The notes below the pieces were generated by a model. The model did not search any database. It saw only the letters and a list, made by a program, of their open reading frames with translations, and was not told the origin of the DNA. The translations under genes and the position numbers were made by a program. 64,000 nt of DNA from Catenulispora sp. MAP5-51 (lineage in GTDB: Bacteria > Actinomycetota > Actinomycetes > Streptomycetales > Catenulisporaceae): contig NZ_JBGCCH010000035.1 in assembly GCF_041261205.1 (NCBI RefSeq), forward strand, positions 33,608 to 97,607, read 5' to 3'. Positions within the stretch are counted from its first letter, which is position 1, and every line of letters begins with the position of its first letter. Positions 19,321-29,238 of the stretch are shown piece by piece.

Positions 19321-19506
19321 ACCGCGAACGTTGATATCCATCGCAGCCTTCGGAGATAGTGGCCGCATCGGCGCGCACCCGATCTCCGACGGGAACCCAG
19401 CATTTCGCCACAGCGGCCGGCGCGACCCGCCGGCCGCTCATTCCCCCTGCACCAGCCGGCCGGCGCCATCCGCCGGCCGGCTCACCCGTTCACGAAGGGC
19501 ACTGGC

Positions 19507-20838
19507 ATGAACTCCATATCAGCGAACCCGTCTGCCCACGGCACCCTGACCGCGACGCGCCACTACACCCTGGTCTGCGACCTGTGCGGCCGGAGCCTGG
19601 AGGACGACGGCGTCGTCCTGGACTGTCCGGCCAGCCATCCGCCGGCCCTGTTGCGCACGTCCTACGCCGAGGAGGCCTTCACTCCCCGGCCGGACCGCGA
19701 CGGCCTGTTCCGTTACCAGGACTGGCTCCCGGTCGTCCGCGCCGGCTCCGACGCCGACGCCGGCCGCACCGCCGTCTATCGGAGCACGGCCCTGGCCGGG
19801 GCCCTGGGCCTGGGCGAGCTCTGGATCGCCTTCAACGGCTACTGGCCCGAGCGCGGCGCGGCCCTGGCGACCGCGACGTTCAAGGAGTTCGAGGCGCACG
19901 CCGTCCTGGGCCGGCTGCCGGAGAACCAGGTCGTGCTGACCACCGCCTCGTCGGGGAACACCGGCGCGGCGTTCGCCTGGGCCTGTTCCCGGACCCGGAC
20001 TCCCGCGGTCCTGGTCGTGCCCGGCACGGGGCTGCGCAGGCTGCGCTTCCGGGAAGAGCTGGACCCGTGCGTGACCCTCGTCGTCGTCGAGGACGGCGGC
20101 TACCCGGACGCGATCGCCCTCGCGGCCGCTGTCGGCACGCTGCCGCCGTTCCAGATAGAAGGCGGCGTGAAGAACGTCGCGCGCCGAGACGGCCTGGGCA
20201 CCGTGATGCTCTCCGCCTTCGAGCAGATGCGGGCCCTGCCGACGCACTACTTCCAGGCCGTGGGCAGCGGCACCGGCGCGATCGCGGTCCTGGAGGCGGC
20301 CAAGCGCCTGCGTGCCGCGACCTGCCACGACCCGCTCCCCCGCCTGATGCTCTGCCAGAACGAACCGTTCACCCCGATCCGCGACGCCTGGCTCCAGGAC
20401 CCCTACCCCCTGGACGGCGAAGCGCCGGACCGGTTCCGCAAAGCCCTGAACGACGTCGTCGCCGACGAGCTGACGAACCTGGCCCCGCCCTACTCCGTCA
20501 CCGGCGGGGTCCGCGACGCGCTCCTGGACAGCGGGGGCGACGTGCTCGCGGCCGACAACGACGAGGTGACGGAGGCCCTGACCATGTTCCAGGCCCTCGA
20601 GGGCATCGACATCGAACCGGCGGCCGGCGTGGCCGTCGCGGGCCTGCGCGCCGCGGCCGAACAGGGAAAGCTCGACCGCGACTCCGTGGTCCTGCTCAAC
20701 ATCACCGGCGGCGGCCGCGCCCGGCTGGCGCAGGAGCACCGCCTCGTCCCGGCCCGGCCCGCGCTGCGCGTGACCCGCGACGCCTTGGCCCGCCTCGACG
20801 AGACGGTCGCCGCGATCGCCGCCGTGGCCGGGGCCTAG
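19507..20838 (+). CDS. Cysteate synthase / threonine synthase-like PLP enzyme
   Basis: 443 residues of fold type II PLP enzyme. The N-terminus has a CxxC motif and a further Cys (LVCDLCGRSLEDD, LDCPASHP), then ALLRTSYAEE, a pattern I associate with cysteate synthases. The PLP Lys is in TATFKEFEAH; the phosphate loop is SSGNTGAAFAW, with GSGTGAIAVLEAAKRL later. Cysteate synthase converts O-phosphoserine and sulfite to L-cysteate; threonine synthase uses O-phosphohomoserine. The StrR-type site upstream ties it to the peptide cluster, so it may supply an unusual amino acid. Its stop overlaps the convergent SARP gene by 4 bp. Confidence 0.75.
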   Translation: MNSISANPSAHGTLTATRHYTLVCDLCGRSLEDDGVVLDCPASHPPALLRTSYAEEAFTPRPDRDGLFRYQDWLPVVRAGSDADAGRTAVYRSTALAGALGLGELWIAFNGYWPERGAALATATFKEFEAHAVLGRLPENQVVLTTASSGNTGAAFAWACSRTRTPAVLVVPGTGLRRLRFREELDPCVTLVVVEDGGYPDAIALAAAVGTLPPFQIEGGVKNVARRDGLGTVMLSAFEQMRALPTHYFQAVGSGTGAIAVLEAAKRLRAATCHDPLPRLMLCQNEPFTPIRDAWLQDPYPLDGEAPDRFRKALNDVVADELTNLAPPYSVTGGVRDALLDSGGDVLAADNDEVTEALTMFQALEGIDIEPAAGVAVAGLRAAAEQGKLDRDSVVLLNITGGGRARLAQEHRLVPARPALRVTRDALARLDETVAAIAAVAGA

Positions 20839-21707
20839 GCCTGCTTAGTCTCGCGGTCAGGGGGCCGTCGGCAGGATGGGAGCGCCGCCACCGTTCGACA
20901 CCGGACGGCGGCGGCGCTGAGCTGCGCTTGGGATTGCGCGGGGACGGGAAGCGGCCGCGGCGGCGCGTTGCGCACATCGCGGTCCTGGGCCAGGACCTCG
21001 GAGTACGCCTCGCGCACCTGGGCGCCCGGTTCCACGCCGAGCTCGTCGACCACCTGCTGCCGCAACGCCTGGTAGAGCCGCAGCGCCTCGGCCGGCCGTC
21101 CGTCGGCGGCCAGCAGCCGCATCCGCGCGGCCTGGACCGGTTCGTCCAGCGGGGTGTCCCGGGCCAGCGCGTCCAGGTGCGGCAGAGCAGCTTGCGGGCT
21201 GCCGTCCTCGAGCGCCGCCCGGGCCCAGGCCAGCACCGCGGCGCGAACGTCCTCCTCGACGGTGCGCAGCAGCGGATCGGCGTGGCTCACCCGCACCGCG
21301 TCGGCGAACACCGGCTCGCGCCGAAGCGCGACCGCGGCGGCGAGGTCGCCGCGGTCCACCGCCCGCCGGAAGCGGCCGAGGTCGACCGCCTCGGGACGCA
21401 GGCGCAGCCGGTAGCCGCTGCCGTCGGAGTCCAGGACGAGGTCGGGATCGTCGAACGTGCCCAGCCAGCTGCGCAGACGGGAGACCGCCGTCTGCAGCGC
21501 GCCGAGTCCGACCTGCTTGGCCTGGTCGTCCCAGACCAGGTCCAGCAACCGGCCGGCGCTGAGCCGCTGTCCTTCGGCCAGCAGCAGGACTCCGAGCAGA
21601 CCCTTGAGCACCGGGGATCGCGGAAGACGTTCGGGGACCCGGCCGGCCTGCTGCTCCGCGCCGCCTTCGGCCTCGACCCGCAGTGGTCCGAGCACGCCGA
21701 AGGACAC
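20835..21707 (-). CDS. SARP-family transcriptional activator
   Basis: 290 residues, GTG start at 21707. An OmpR-type winged HTH comes first (FGVLGPLRVEAEG ... LKGLLGVLLLAEGQRLSAGRLLDLVW ... ALQTAVSRLRSWLG), then the bacterial transcriptional activation domain (residues ~115-260: VDLGRFRRAVDRGDLAAAV, EALRLYQALRQQVVDELGVEPGAQ). The C-terminal ~30 residues are low complexity. It is a short SARP without ATPase or TPR parts. It converges on the PLP gene and marks the right edge of the Dpg region. Activation of that cluster is inferred. Confidence 0.9.
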   Translation of the reverse strand: MSFGVLGPLRVEAEGGAEQQAGRVPERLPRSPVLKGLLGVLLLAEGQRLSAGRLLDLVWDDQAKQVGLGALQTAVSRLRSWLGTFDDPDLVLDSDGSGYRLRLRPEAVDLGRFRRAVDRGDLAAAVALRREPVFADAVRVSHADPLLRTVEEDVRAAVLAWARAALEDGSPQAALPHLDALARDTPLDEPVQAARMRLLAADGRPAEALRLYQALRQQVVDELGVEPGAQVREAYSEVLAQDRDVRNAPPRPLPVPAQSQAQLSAAAVRCRTVAALPSCRRPPDRETKQA

Positions 21708-21887
21708 CCTCGCGACCGCGGTTTGTCACAACCTGGTGTCAGGGCGTATGAAAAAGGTGGTCTGCCCCCGTGACAGACCACGTGTCGGACGCTACGGGAA
21801 AACGCTTACAGTTCGTTTACCGATCCGGCCGTACGCGAGTCCTGTCCTTCCCCGGGGCACGCTGACCCGTTCGGGTAGCCTGCCCCC

Positions 21888-22640
<753 letters not shown>

Positions 22641-22703
22641 CCGGCGGGCCAAGACTGGCAAGGTCGGCCAGGGCTGCACGGGACTGGCCGAGACGGGAGC
22701 GCC

Positions 22704-22976
22704 CTACAGAAACTCGCTCCGGTAGGTCTCGGCCAGCTCCGCCGCGAGCCGGCAGCGCTGCGCGAGCTCGTCCTGCGACAACCGCGGCGGCGGCGCGTCC
22801 TGGCCCGCGACCACATCGCCGATCCGCAGGAAGTACTCGTCCTGGCCCGCGGGCGTGCACATGCACAGCATGCGGGCCGGCGCGCCCGAGACGTTGCGGA
22901 AGTTGTGCGGCGCGTTGGCCGGGACGTTGATCGTGGATCCGGCCCGGACGGTGTGCTGCTCGCCGGTGATCAGCAT
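22704..22976 (-). pseudogene. Cupin-domain gene remnant
   Basis: A 90-residue ORF holding the C-terminal part of a cupin (GSTINVPANAPHNFRNVSG, ARMLCMCTPAGQDEYFLRIGD). The N-terminal beta strands that normally bear the first metal-binding motif are missing. In-frame sequence upstream stops at once (TAA) in a 30-bp AT-rich junction shared with the oxidoreductase remnant. It is probably a 5'-deleted gene, although a short cupin start at ATG 22976 cannot be excluded. Confidence 0.6.
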
Positions 22977-22986
22977 CGCGTACGTT

Positions 22987-23001
22987 GCTTATGGAATAAG
23001 C
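22987..23001. other. AT-rich palindrome at the junction of two gene remnants
   Basis: GCTTAT-GGA-ATAAGC, unusual in DNA this GC-rich, lies between the truncated cupin and oxidoreductase genes. It could be a deletion scar or an old regulator site. Confidence 0.4.
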
Positions 23002-23005
23002 GGCA

Positions 23006-23599
23006 TCAGGCGCCGGGAACGAGGACGACGGTCTTGCCGCTGGGCAGTCGCCCGGCTGCGGCACCGGCGTGCAGGGCCGGCAGTTCGGCCAGCGGGATCC
23101 GCTGGGCGATCTCGATGCGCAGCTCGCCGCGGTCGATCAGCCCCACCAGATGTGCCAGCTGCTGCGCGTCGCTGCGGACGTACAGGTCGATGCCGCGCAC
23201 ACCGCGCTCGTCGTCACTCGGCGCGGGCATCCACACCGTGGTGTTGACCAGGACTCCGCCCGGCCGAATCACATCGAGCAGCGCGGCCAGCTGCGCCGGT
23301 TCGATCGGCGCGAGGTTGAGCACCACGTCGACCGGGGCCGTCGCCGCGGTCACCGAGGTGGTGGTGTGGTCGACAACCTCGTCGGCGCCGGCGGCCTTGA
23401 CCCGCTCGGCGCTGCTCGGACCGGCCGTGGCGATCACGTAGGCGCCGGCCTTCTTGGCCAGCTGCACGGCGTAGCCGCCGACCGCCCCGCCGGCCCCGTT
23501 GACCAGCACCCGCTGGGATTCCTTGAGCTCGGCGTGGTCGAACAGCGCCTGCCACGCCGTCAGGCCCGGCGCCGCGGCGAGAATCTCGGCGGGCGCCAC
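23006..23599 (-). pseudogene. Quinone oxidoreductase-type MDR gene remnant
   Basis: Contains the C-terminal Rossmann part of a zinc-free MDR reductase (VLVNGAGGAVGGYAVQLAKKAG, VDVVLNLAPIEPAQLAALLDVIRPGGVLVNTT, AGRLPSGKTVVLVP). The catalytic N-terminal GroES-like domain of about 110 residues is missing. The usual ~14 residues between APAEILAAAP and GLTAWQALF (around LDPVEAAALPLA) also appear deleted. In-frame coding resemblance continues upstream of the GTG at 23599 for about 13 codons until a TAA. It lies directly after a MarR gene, a common partner of such reductases. Confidence 0.75.
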
Positions 23600-23664
23600 G
23601 ACATGCGCAGAGGCACCGGAACGGCGACTCAGATCACGGCCGGTCGGTTACTCCCGCCGCCCTT

Positions 23665-24171
23665 TCAGGTGGCGCGGTCGCGCTTGGCGCGGGGCTTGGC
23701 AGACCGGGGCGGAATGGCGCGCATATGCTGACGGACCCGCCCCAGAACAGCGCTGAGGGTGGCGATGTCCTCATCGGCCATCGGATCGATCAGCAACTGC
23801 CGGACCCGGTCGACATGCCCGGGCAGCACATGGGCGATCAGCTCCCGGCCGGCATCGGTGACCGTCACGATGACACTGCGCTCGTCGTCCGGCGACGACG
23901 AACGCGTGATCAGCTCGCGCTTCTCCAGCAGCCCCGCCTGATAGGTGAGCCCGCTACGGCTGTACACGACGCCGTCGGCCAGATCGGTCATCCGAAGACG
24001 CCCCTCGGGCGCGTCCACGAGACGGGCCAGGATCTGGAACTGCACGTAGCTCAGATCACCGTCGGCCCGCAGGTGCTCGTCCACCGCGTACTGGAGAAGG
24101 CTGCTGACCTCCATCAGCGCGAAGTACGCGCCGAGCTGCTCCGAGTTCAGGCCGGGTGTGGAGTCACTCAC
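23665..24171 (-). CDS. MarR-family transcriptional regulator
   Basis: 168 residues, GTG start. Winged HTH of MarR type: the dimerisation helix at the N-terminus, DLSYVQFQILARLVDAPEGRLRMTDLADGVVYSRSGLTYQAGLLEKRELITR, and the wing SPDDERSVIVTVTDAGREL with the typical DDxR. The basic C-terminal tail (KPRAKRDRAT) is not conserved. It starts 13 bp after the MTHFR-like gene stop and is followed by the broken oxidoreductase it probably once regulated. Confidence 0.92.
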   Translation of the reverse strand: MSDSTPGLNSEQLGAYFALMEVSSLLQYAVDEHLRADGDLSYVQFQILARLVDAPEGRLRMTDLADGVVYSRSGLTYQAGLLEKRELITRSSSPDDERSVIVTVTDAGRELIAHVLPGHVDRVRQLLIDPMADEDIATLSAVLGRVRQHMRAIPPRSAKPRAKRDRAT

Positions 24172-24184
24172 CCCACGATGGTAC

Positions 24185-25132
24185 TTACTTGGAATTCGAA
24201 GTGCGCGCTGCGCCGCCGGCGTCCGACCGGCCGAGCACCACGCCCACCTCGCGCGCCAGCGCCGCCGATGCCTCGATCTCCACTCGGCGGTTCGAGACGC
24301 TCTCGATCAGGAAGCCGAAGGGCATGCCGAGTTTGCGGCAGAAGGCGGTCAGGTCGCGGGCGGTGGCGACGCAGTACTCGTACGACTCCGTGAGGGTGTC
24401 GTCCGCGTGGCGCAGGGAGTTCGCCAGCCAGCCCGGGACGTCGACGCCGAGCCATCTGAGGAAGGCGAGGGTCTTGACCGAGCCGCAGACCGAGAGGGTG
24501 AACAGCACCGGGGACGGGGCGAGGCCGCGCTCGTGGCAGGCGTAGTAGTAGTCGGAGACGAGGTTCTTGGCCGCGTTGGTGTTGTAGACGACCTGGGAGA
24601 TGAAGAAGCCGCAGCCCTCGGCCTGTTTGGCGATCAGGCGGAGGTGCTCCTCGTGGCGCTCGGCGATGGCGACGCCGCCGAGCAGCAGGCCGGGGCTGAC
24701 GTCGCGCCGGAGGGCCTGGGCTTCCGGCAGGCTGGTTCGGACGTCCTTGGCCTTCGACGAGGCGCCGACGAAGACGGAGTGGACACGGCTGGTGTCCGCC
24801 TGCCCGAGCCAGGTGCGCAGCTCGGCGTCGGTGTACTTGCCGACGCAGCGGTAGATGACGGCCGGCCGGTCCCAGGCGGCGAGGTACTCGGCGTGGTACG
24901 TCGCCGGATCCATGGTCGGGAGGTAGGGGAAGGGACGCTCGGCCGGGTTCCGGTCGCTCTCGTCGTCGATGTCGTAGAGCGCCAGGCCGTCGACAGCCAG
25001 ACCGTTCAGGCGCGCGAGCGTCACCTCGGCGATCTCGCGCACGCGCTCCGGGCCGGTGGTCAGCCGGGGCGGCACGACGCCGAGCAGCAGCGCGCCGCCG
25101 TCGTGGGCGTTGGCCAGGAGCGCGTGGGACAT
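24185..25132 (-). CDS. Methylenetetrahydrofolate reductase-family protein
   Basis: 315 residues from ATG 25132 (MSHALLANAHDGG). TIM-barrel motifs resemble the MTHFR family: GVVPPRL at the first strand, LAVDGLALYDIDDESDRNP, RPFPYLPTMDP, VIYRCVGKY, SVFVGASSKAKDV, GCGFFISQVVYNTNAAKNL. The last corresponds to the flavin/folate region of MetF (FFTQ...D). It is probably an FAD-dependent folate-linked reductase, but the divergent sequence means it could use another substrate. It forms a likely operon with the MarR gene. Confidence 0.72.
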   Translation of the reverse strand: MSHALLANAHDGGALLLGVVPPRLTTGPERVREIAEVTLARLNGLAVDGLALYDIDDESDRNPAERPFPYLPTMDPATYHAEYLAAWDRPAVIYRCVGKYTDAELRTWLGQADTSRVHSVFVGASSKAKDVRTSLPEAQALRRDVSPGLLLGGVAIAERHEEHLRLIAKQAEGCGFFISQVVYNTNAAKNLVSDYYYACHERGLAPSPVLFTLSVCGSVKTLAFLRWLGVDVPGWLANSLRHADDTLTESYEYCVATARDLTAFCRKLGMPFGFLIESVSNRRVEIEASAALAREVGVVLGRSDAGGAARTSNSK

Positions 25133-25269
25133 GCTTTGGAAGCTAGCAGCCTGTTCGGTATACGGAATGCCGCCGCCACTCTGTGAGACGACACGCGCCA
25201 CGAGGCCGGGCGCCAGACGCCAGACACCAGACACCGAAGACGCGGCCCACCGGTCCGAGCTGCCCCCAG

Positions 25270-28056
25270 CTACGCGTCGAGCTCGGACAGCCGGGCCTGG
25301 ACCCGTTCGACGTCCGCGCGCATGCCGAGGCGCCGGTAGATCTCCAGCGCCTGGTTCAGGTATGCCAAGCCCTGGGCGGGGTCGCCGGTGGCCAGGTAGT
25401 GGTCGGCGATGCCCTCCAGGGAGATCGCCTCGTCGTCGAGTTTGTGCAGCTCGCGGTTCATCGCCAGTGCCTGCTGGTACAGGGCGAAGGCTTGGGGGCG
25501 GTCGCCGAGGGCGGCGATCGTGGCCGCGTAGAAGTTCAGCGCCCAGGCCTCGTTGAAGCGGTTGCCGACCTCGCGCAACATCTCCAGGGCCTGGCGGTGG
25601 GTGTCAGCCGCGGCCTGGAAGTCGCCGGACAGGTAGTGCATCTGCCCCAGATAGGTCAGGGCCCAGCCCTCGTTGTCGCGGTCGCCGAGCTGGCGGAAGA
25701 TCTCCCGGGCCCGGGTGTGGGCGTCCGTCGCACCCGGATGGTCCCCGGCCAGGCACCGCACCCGGCCGAGGTCGTTCAGGGCGATGGCCTCGCCGAGGCG
25801 GTCGCCCAGTTGGCGGGAGATCTCCAGGGCCTGGGAGTGGGCGTCCACCCCGGCCGGATAGTCGCCGCTTTGATGGTGTACGCACCCCAGGTCGTTCAGG
25901 GCGTTGGCTTCGCCGAGGCGGTTGCCGATCTGCCGGAAGATCTCCAAAGCCCGCATGTGGGCGTCCACCGCGGCCGGGTAGTCAGCGCTCTGATGCCCTA
26001 CCCGTCCCAGGTCGTTCAGGGCGTTGGCCTCACCGAGGCGGTTGCCGATCCGCTGGAAGATCTCCAAGGCCCGGGTGAGGGTGTCGGCCGCACCCGGGAA
26101 GTCCCCGGCCATGTGCTGCAACCGGCCCAGGTTGGTCAGGGCGACCGCCTCGCCGAGTCGGTCGCCGATCTGCCGGTAGATCTCCAAAGCCCGGGTCAGA
26201 GCATCCTCCCGGCCCGCAGTGGTCCACCCGCGAAACCGCACCTGGCCCAGATTGGCCAGGGCGTTCGCCTCACCGAGACGGTCGCCGATCCGCTGGGAGA
26301 TCTCCAGAGCCTGCGCGAAGGCGTCCGCCGCGCCGGGGGAATCGCCCGTCAAGCGCCGCACCCGCCCCAGGTCGTTCAAGGCAGTGGCACGGGCCGCGGG
26401 GCGGTCGAGGCGGGCGGCTGCCTCGACGGCGGCCTGGTGGACTTCCAGCGCGCGGGTCCATGGGCCCTCGGAGAGCAGGATCTCGGCCATGCCGGCGGCC
26501 AGGGCGACGGTGTGGTGGTCGAGATGGCGAGCGTGGGCCAGCGCGTCGTCCAGGTTGGGGTGTTCGGTACGCAGCCAGTCCCGGGCGGTCTCGGGATCGG
26601 TCAGGTCCGGGGCGTGCGCAGGAGCCGGGCCGTCGGGCATGGCACGCGGCAGGCGCGCGATGGCTAGCGACGCCGTTTGTGCGGTGTGGGCGCAGTAGTG
26701 CAGGAGGCGGTCGAGGGCCGTCGCGCGCTGCTTGGCCGATTCATGGGCCACGGCCAGGGTGCGGGCGTATTCACGCAGCAGGTCGTGCAGCCGGTAGCGG
26801 CCGGGGGCGGTCTCGGCGAGCAGGCTGCGGTCGGTGAGGTCCTGGAGCAGCGTGTCGGCTTCGTTCAAGCCGGTGTCCAGGAGCGCGGCGGCCGCGTGGA
26901 CGTCGCAATCGGGACCGGGGATCAGTCCGAGCAGGCGGAACATGGCTTGCTGCGCCGCGGTGAGGTTCTGGTAGGACAGGTCGAAGGCGGCACGTACTTG
27001 GCGGTCGCCGTCGTCGAACGCCGCCAGGTCGGCCAGGCCGGCGCGCAGCCGTGCCTCCAGGTGGTCCAGGGTCCAGGCGCGGCGGTGGGCCAGGTTGGCG
27101 GCGGTGATGCGCAGCGCCAGCGGCAGGTTTCCGCACAGCTCGGCGATGCGGGCGGCCGCCGCGTCGTCGTCGATGCGGCCGGGCCCGGCGTGGCGGCGCA
27201 GGAGCAGGATCGCGTCACCGGGGTCCAGGACGTCCAGCGGCAGCAGGTGGGCGTCGTCCAGGGCTTTGAGGCGGTTGCGGCTGGTGACCAGGACCAGGCA
27301 GCCGGCGGTGGCGGGAAGCAGCGGACGGACTTGCTGCTCGCTGGCGGCGTCGTCCAGCACGATCAGGGTGCGGCTGCCGGCCAGACGGTTGCGGAAGGCT
27401 TTGGCCCTCTCCTCCACCTCCGGCGGGATGGCCCGGGGGTCAAGACCGAGGGCCTGCAGAAGCTGGCCCAGGGCCTCGCCCGAGTCGCGAGGACTGGTGC
27501 CGGCACTGTGGGCGTGCAGGTCGACGAACAACTGCCCGTCGGGGAACTGCTCGGCCAGAAGGTGCCCGACATGCACGGCCAGGGCGGTCTTGCCGATCCC
27601 GGCCATACCGTCGATCGCCGAGACCACCACCGTCGTCGCCTTGCCGCCGGCGGCGGCCGCGATATCAAGGAGCTGTTCGACGTCGCTATCGCGCCCGGTC
27701 AGGGTGGCGAGGTTCGCGGGCAGTTGCCGAAGCGCCCCGGCCACGCCGCCGACTTTGGCCTTGACGTGCATCCGGACGCACACCTGCCGCCAACGCGCCA
27801 CCTCCGGCTCGTCCACACCGAGCGCCCGGACGACAGCCGTCACCAGATCGATGTCCAAGCGACGACGCTGCGGTTGAAAGACGCTGGAGACAGTGGTGTG
27901 CGCGATCAGCTGCGGCGGCCGCAACAACGGACCGACACGCTTGGCCAAAACCCGATACGACGGACCGCCGGCCCAAAGCCGCAACTCCCCGAGAAGCGCG
28001 ATGAACTCCGCCAGGTCACGGGCCTGGGAAGGATCTGGCGCGCCGCTCGCAGCCAT
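25270..28056 (-). CDS. STAND ATPase regulator with HTH, NB-ARC and TPR domains
   Basis: 928 residues, ATG 28056 with GGAGG 6 nt upstream. The N-terminal ~100 residues resemble an XRE-type HTH (FIALLGELRLWAGGPSYRVLAKR). NB-ARC then follows with Walker A (DGMAGIGKTALAVHVG), Walker B (TLIVLDDA), RNBS-like LVTSR and GLPL-like CGNLPLALRI. From residue ~560 on there are at least nine TPR units of ~40 residues (ALEIxxxxGDRLGEAxALxDLGxV). It is a signal-transduction ATPase likely to oligomerise on ligand binding. The repeated TPR units are very alike, pointing to recent duplication. Partner unknown. Confidence 0.9.
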   Translation of the reverse strand: MAASGAPDPSQARDLAEFIALLGELRLWAGGPSYRVLAKRVGPLLRPPQLIAHTTVSSVFQPQRRRLDIDLVTAVVRALGVDEPEVARWRQVCVRMHVKAKVGGVAGALRQLPANLATLTGRDSDVEQLLDIAAAAGGKATTVVVSAIDGMAGIGKTALAVHVGHLLAEQFPDGQLFVDLHAHSAGTSPRDSGEALGQLLQALGLDPRAIPPEVEERAKAFRNRLAGSRTLIVLDDAASEQQVRPLLPATAGCLVLVTSRNRLKALDDAHLLPLDVLDPGDAILLLRRHAGPGRIDDDAAAARIAELCGNLPLALRITAANLAHRRAWTLDHLEARLRAGLADLAAFDDGDRQVRAAFDLSYQNLTAAQQAMFRLLGLIPGPDCDVHAAAALLDTGLNEADTLLQDLTDRSLLAETAPGRYRLHDLLREYARTLAVAHESAKQRATALDRLLHYCAHTAQTASLAIARLPRAMPDGPAPAHAPDLTDPETARDWLRTEHPNLDDALAHARHLDHHTVALAAGMAEILLSEGPWTRALEVHQAAVEAAARLDRPAARATALNDLGRVRRLTGDSPGAADAFAQALEISQRIGDRLGEANALANLGQVRFRGWTTAGREDALTRALEIYRQIGDRLGEAVALTNLGRLQHMAGDFPGAADTLTRALEIFQRIGNRLGEANALNDLGRVGHQSADYPAAVDAHMRALEIFRQIGNRLGEANALNDLGCVHHQSGDYPAGVDAHSQALEISRQLGDRLGEAIALNDLGRVRCLAGDHPGATDAHTRAREIFRQLGDRDNEGWALTYLGQMHYLSGDFQAAADTHRQALEMLREVGNRFNEAWALNFYAATIAALGDRPQAFALYQQALAMNRELHKLDDEAISLEGIADHYLATGDPAQGLAYLNQALEIYRRLGMRADVERVQARLSELDA

Positions 28057-28238
28057 CTTGTGCCTCCCAGACGACCCACACACCCCTGCCACGCGCGGGG
28101 TGACTGTACAGATTTGGACAGACTACGGGACCTCGGCAACCTTCCGGGACGAGCCTTGAGCACGGCGGCTCACCGTGCGCCAAAGGCCACAGACCACCGG
28201 GGGGGATGGGGCTATGTCGTACGGGGACGGGCTTTCCG

Positions 28239-28284
28239 ACTGAACCGCACCGGTGTTCCCGCCATGCTCCCGGTGCGGTTCAGT
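28239..28284. terminator. Long perfect inverted repeat
   Basis: A 15-bp perfect stem (ACTGAACCGCACCGG with its complement) and a 16-nt loop, in the 377-bp gap between the STAND gene (minus) and the gene at 28434 (plus). There is no T-tract. Since the flanking genes diverge, it cannot terminate either; it may end an unseen transcript or be a protein-binding site. The rest of the gap has no gene. Confidence 0.45.
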
Positions 28285-28433
28285 TGAAGGACGCCGCCTC
28301 GGTGTGCCGCTCCCGGATCATCAGCAACGATGTTGTGAACCCGCGCGTATACACGGATTGACCTGGGAAAACCTGGCGTCAGAGCTCTGTTACCCCATAT
28401 GCTCCAGCCCTCATTGAGCACCTGGGGAGAGCT

Positions 28434-29051
28434 ATGGAACAGCAAGACCAACAACCGCTCGGCTACAACGCGCCCGGCCCACAGCCGTACTACGGACCGC
28501 CGCAGCCGCCAGTCGCGCCGCACCACCCGACCGTCCGGCGCCGCACCGCGATCGCCATCGGAGTGGGCGCGCTCATCCTCGGCGCGGGCATCGGCGCCGC
28601 CGGCAAGGACCCCAAGACGGCCGACACCGCCGCGGCCACCACCACGAAGGCCGCCACGACCGTCACCGCCACCCAGACCGCGCCGGCGCCCGCACCCGTG
28701 ACCATCACCGCCAAAGCCGCGGCCGCCCCGGCAGCGCCGGCTGTCACCACCACGGCGACCGCCACCGTCACCGTCACGGCCGCCGCTCCCACGAGCGCCG
28801 CGCCCTCGGGCATCGGCGACGGTACCTACGTCGTCGGCACCGACATCAAGCCCGGCCTGTACAAGACGTCCGGCCCGGCCGACTCCGGCGCCCTGGCGAA
28901 CTGCTACTGGGAGCGCGACCGCGACCTGTCCGGCGGCATGGACTCGATCATCGCCAACGACAACGCCTCCGGGCCGACCACCGTGCAGATCTCGGCCGGC
29001 GACAAGGCGTTCAAGACCGACGGCTGCGCGCCGTGGGTGAAGATCGGCTGA
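28434..29051 (+). CDS. Membrane-anchored protein with Thr/Ala-rich stalk
   Basis: 205 residues. A Pro/Gln-rich cytoplasmic start (about 1-35) is followed by one transmembrane segment (AIAIGVGALILGAGIGAAG). A long Thr/Ala/Pro stalk (about residues 60-125) comes next. The ~75-residue extracellular domain begins GDGTYVVGTDIKPGLYKTSG and ends with two Cys (NCYWERD, DGCAPWV). That domain is common in actinobacterial surface proteins but has no known activity. RBS GGAGAG precedes ATG. Confidence 0.85.
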   Translation: MEQQDQQPLGYNAPGPQPYYGPPQPPVAPHHPTVRRRTAIAIGVGALILGAGIGAAGKDPKTADTAAATTTKAATTVTATQTAPAPAPVTITAKAAAAPAAPAVTTTATATVTVTAAAPTSAAPSGIGDGTYVVGTDIKPGLYKTSGPADSGALANCYWERDRDLSGGMDSIIANDNASGPTTVQISAGDKAFKTDGCAPWVKIG

Positions 29052-29238
29052 GTGCTCCTGACTCGTCCTGCTGATGCGGGCTGGGCCTCGCAGGGCGAGT
29101 CAGGAATCAGAGAACGGATTCACGACTTCGGCCAACTTTTCGCTTCCTCCATGGGGTCTGAAGATCAAGAGCACACGGCTTCGGTGCACGGACACATCCG
29201 GGCACTGAGACCGTGGCGAAGATCTGGAGGAACTGCTT

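Noticed and set aside
28201..28433. tRNA gene suspected near the hairpin
   Set aside because: The stem-loop does not form a cloverleaf and lacks T-loop and CCA features.
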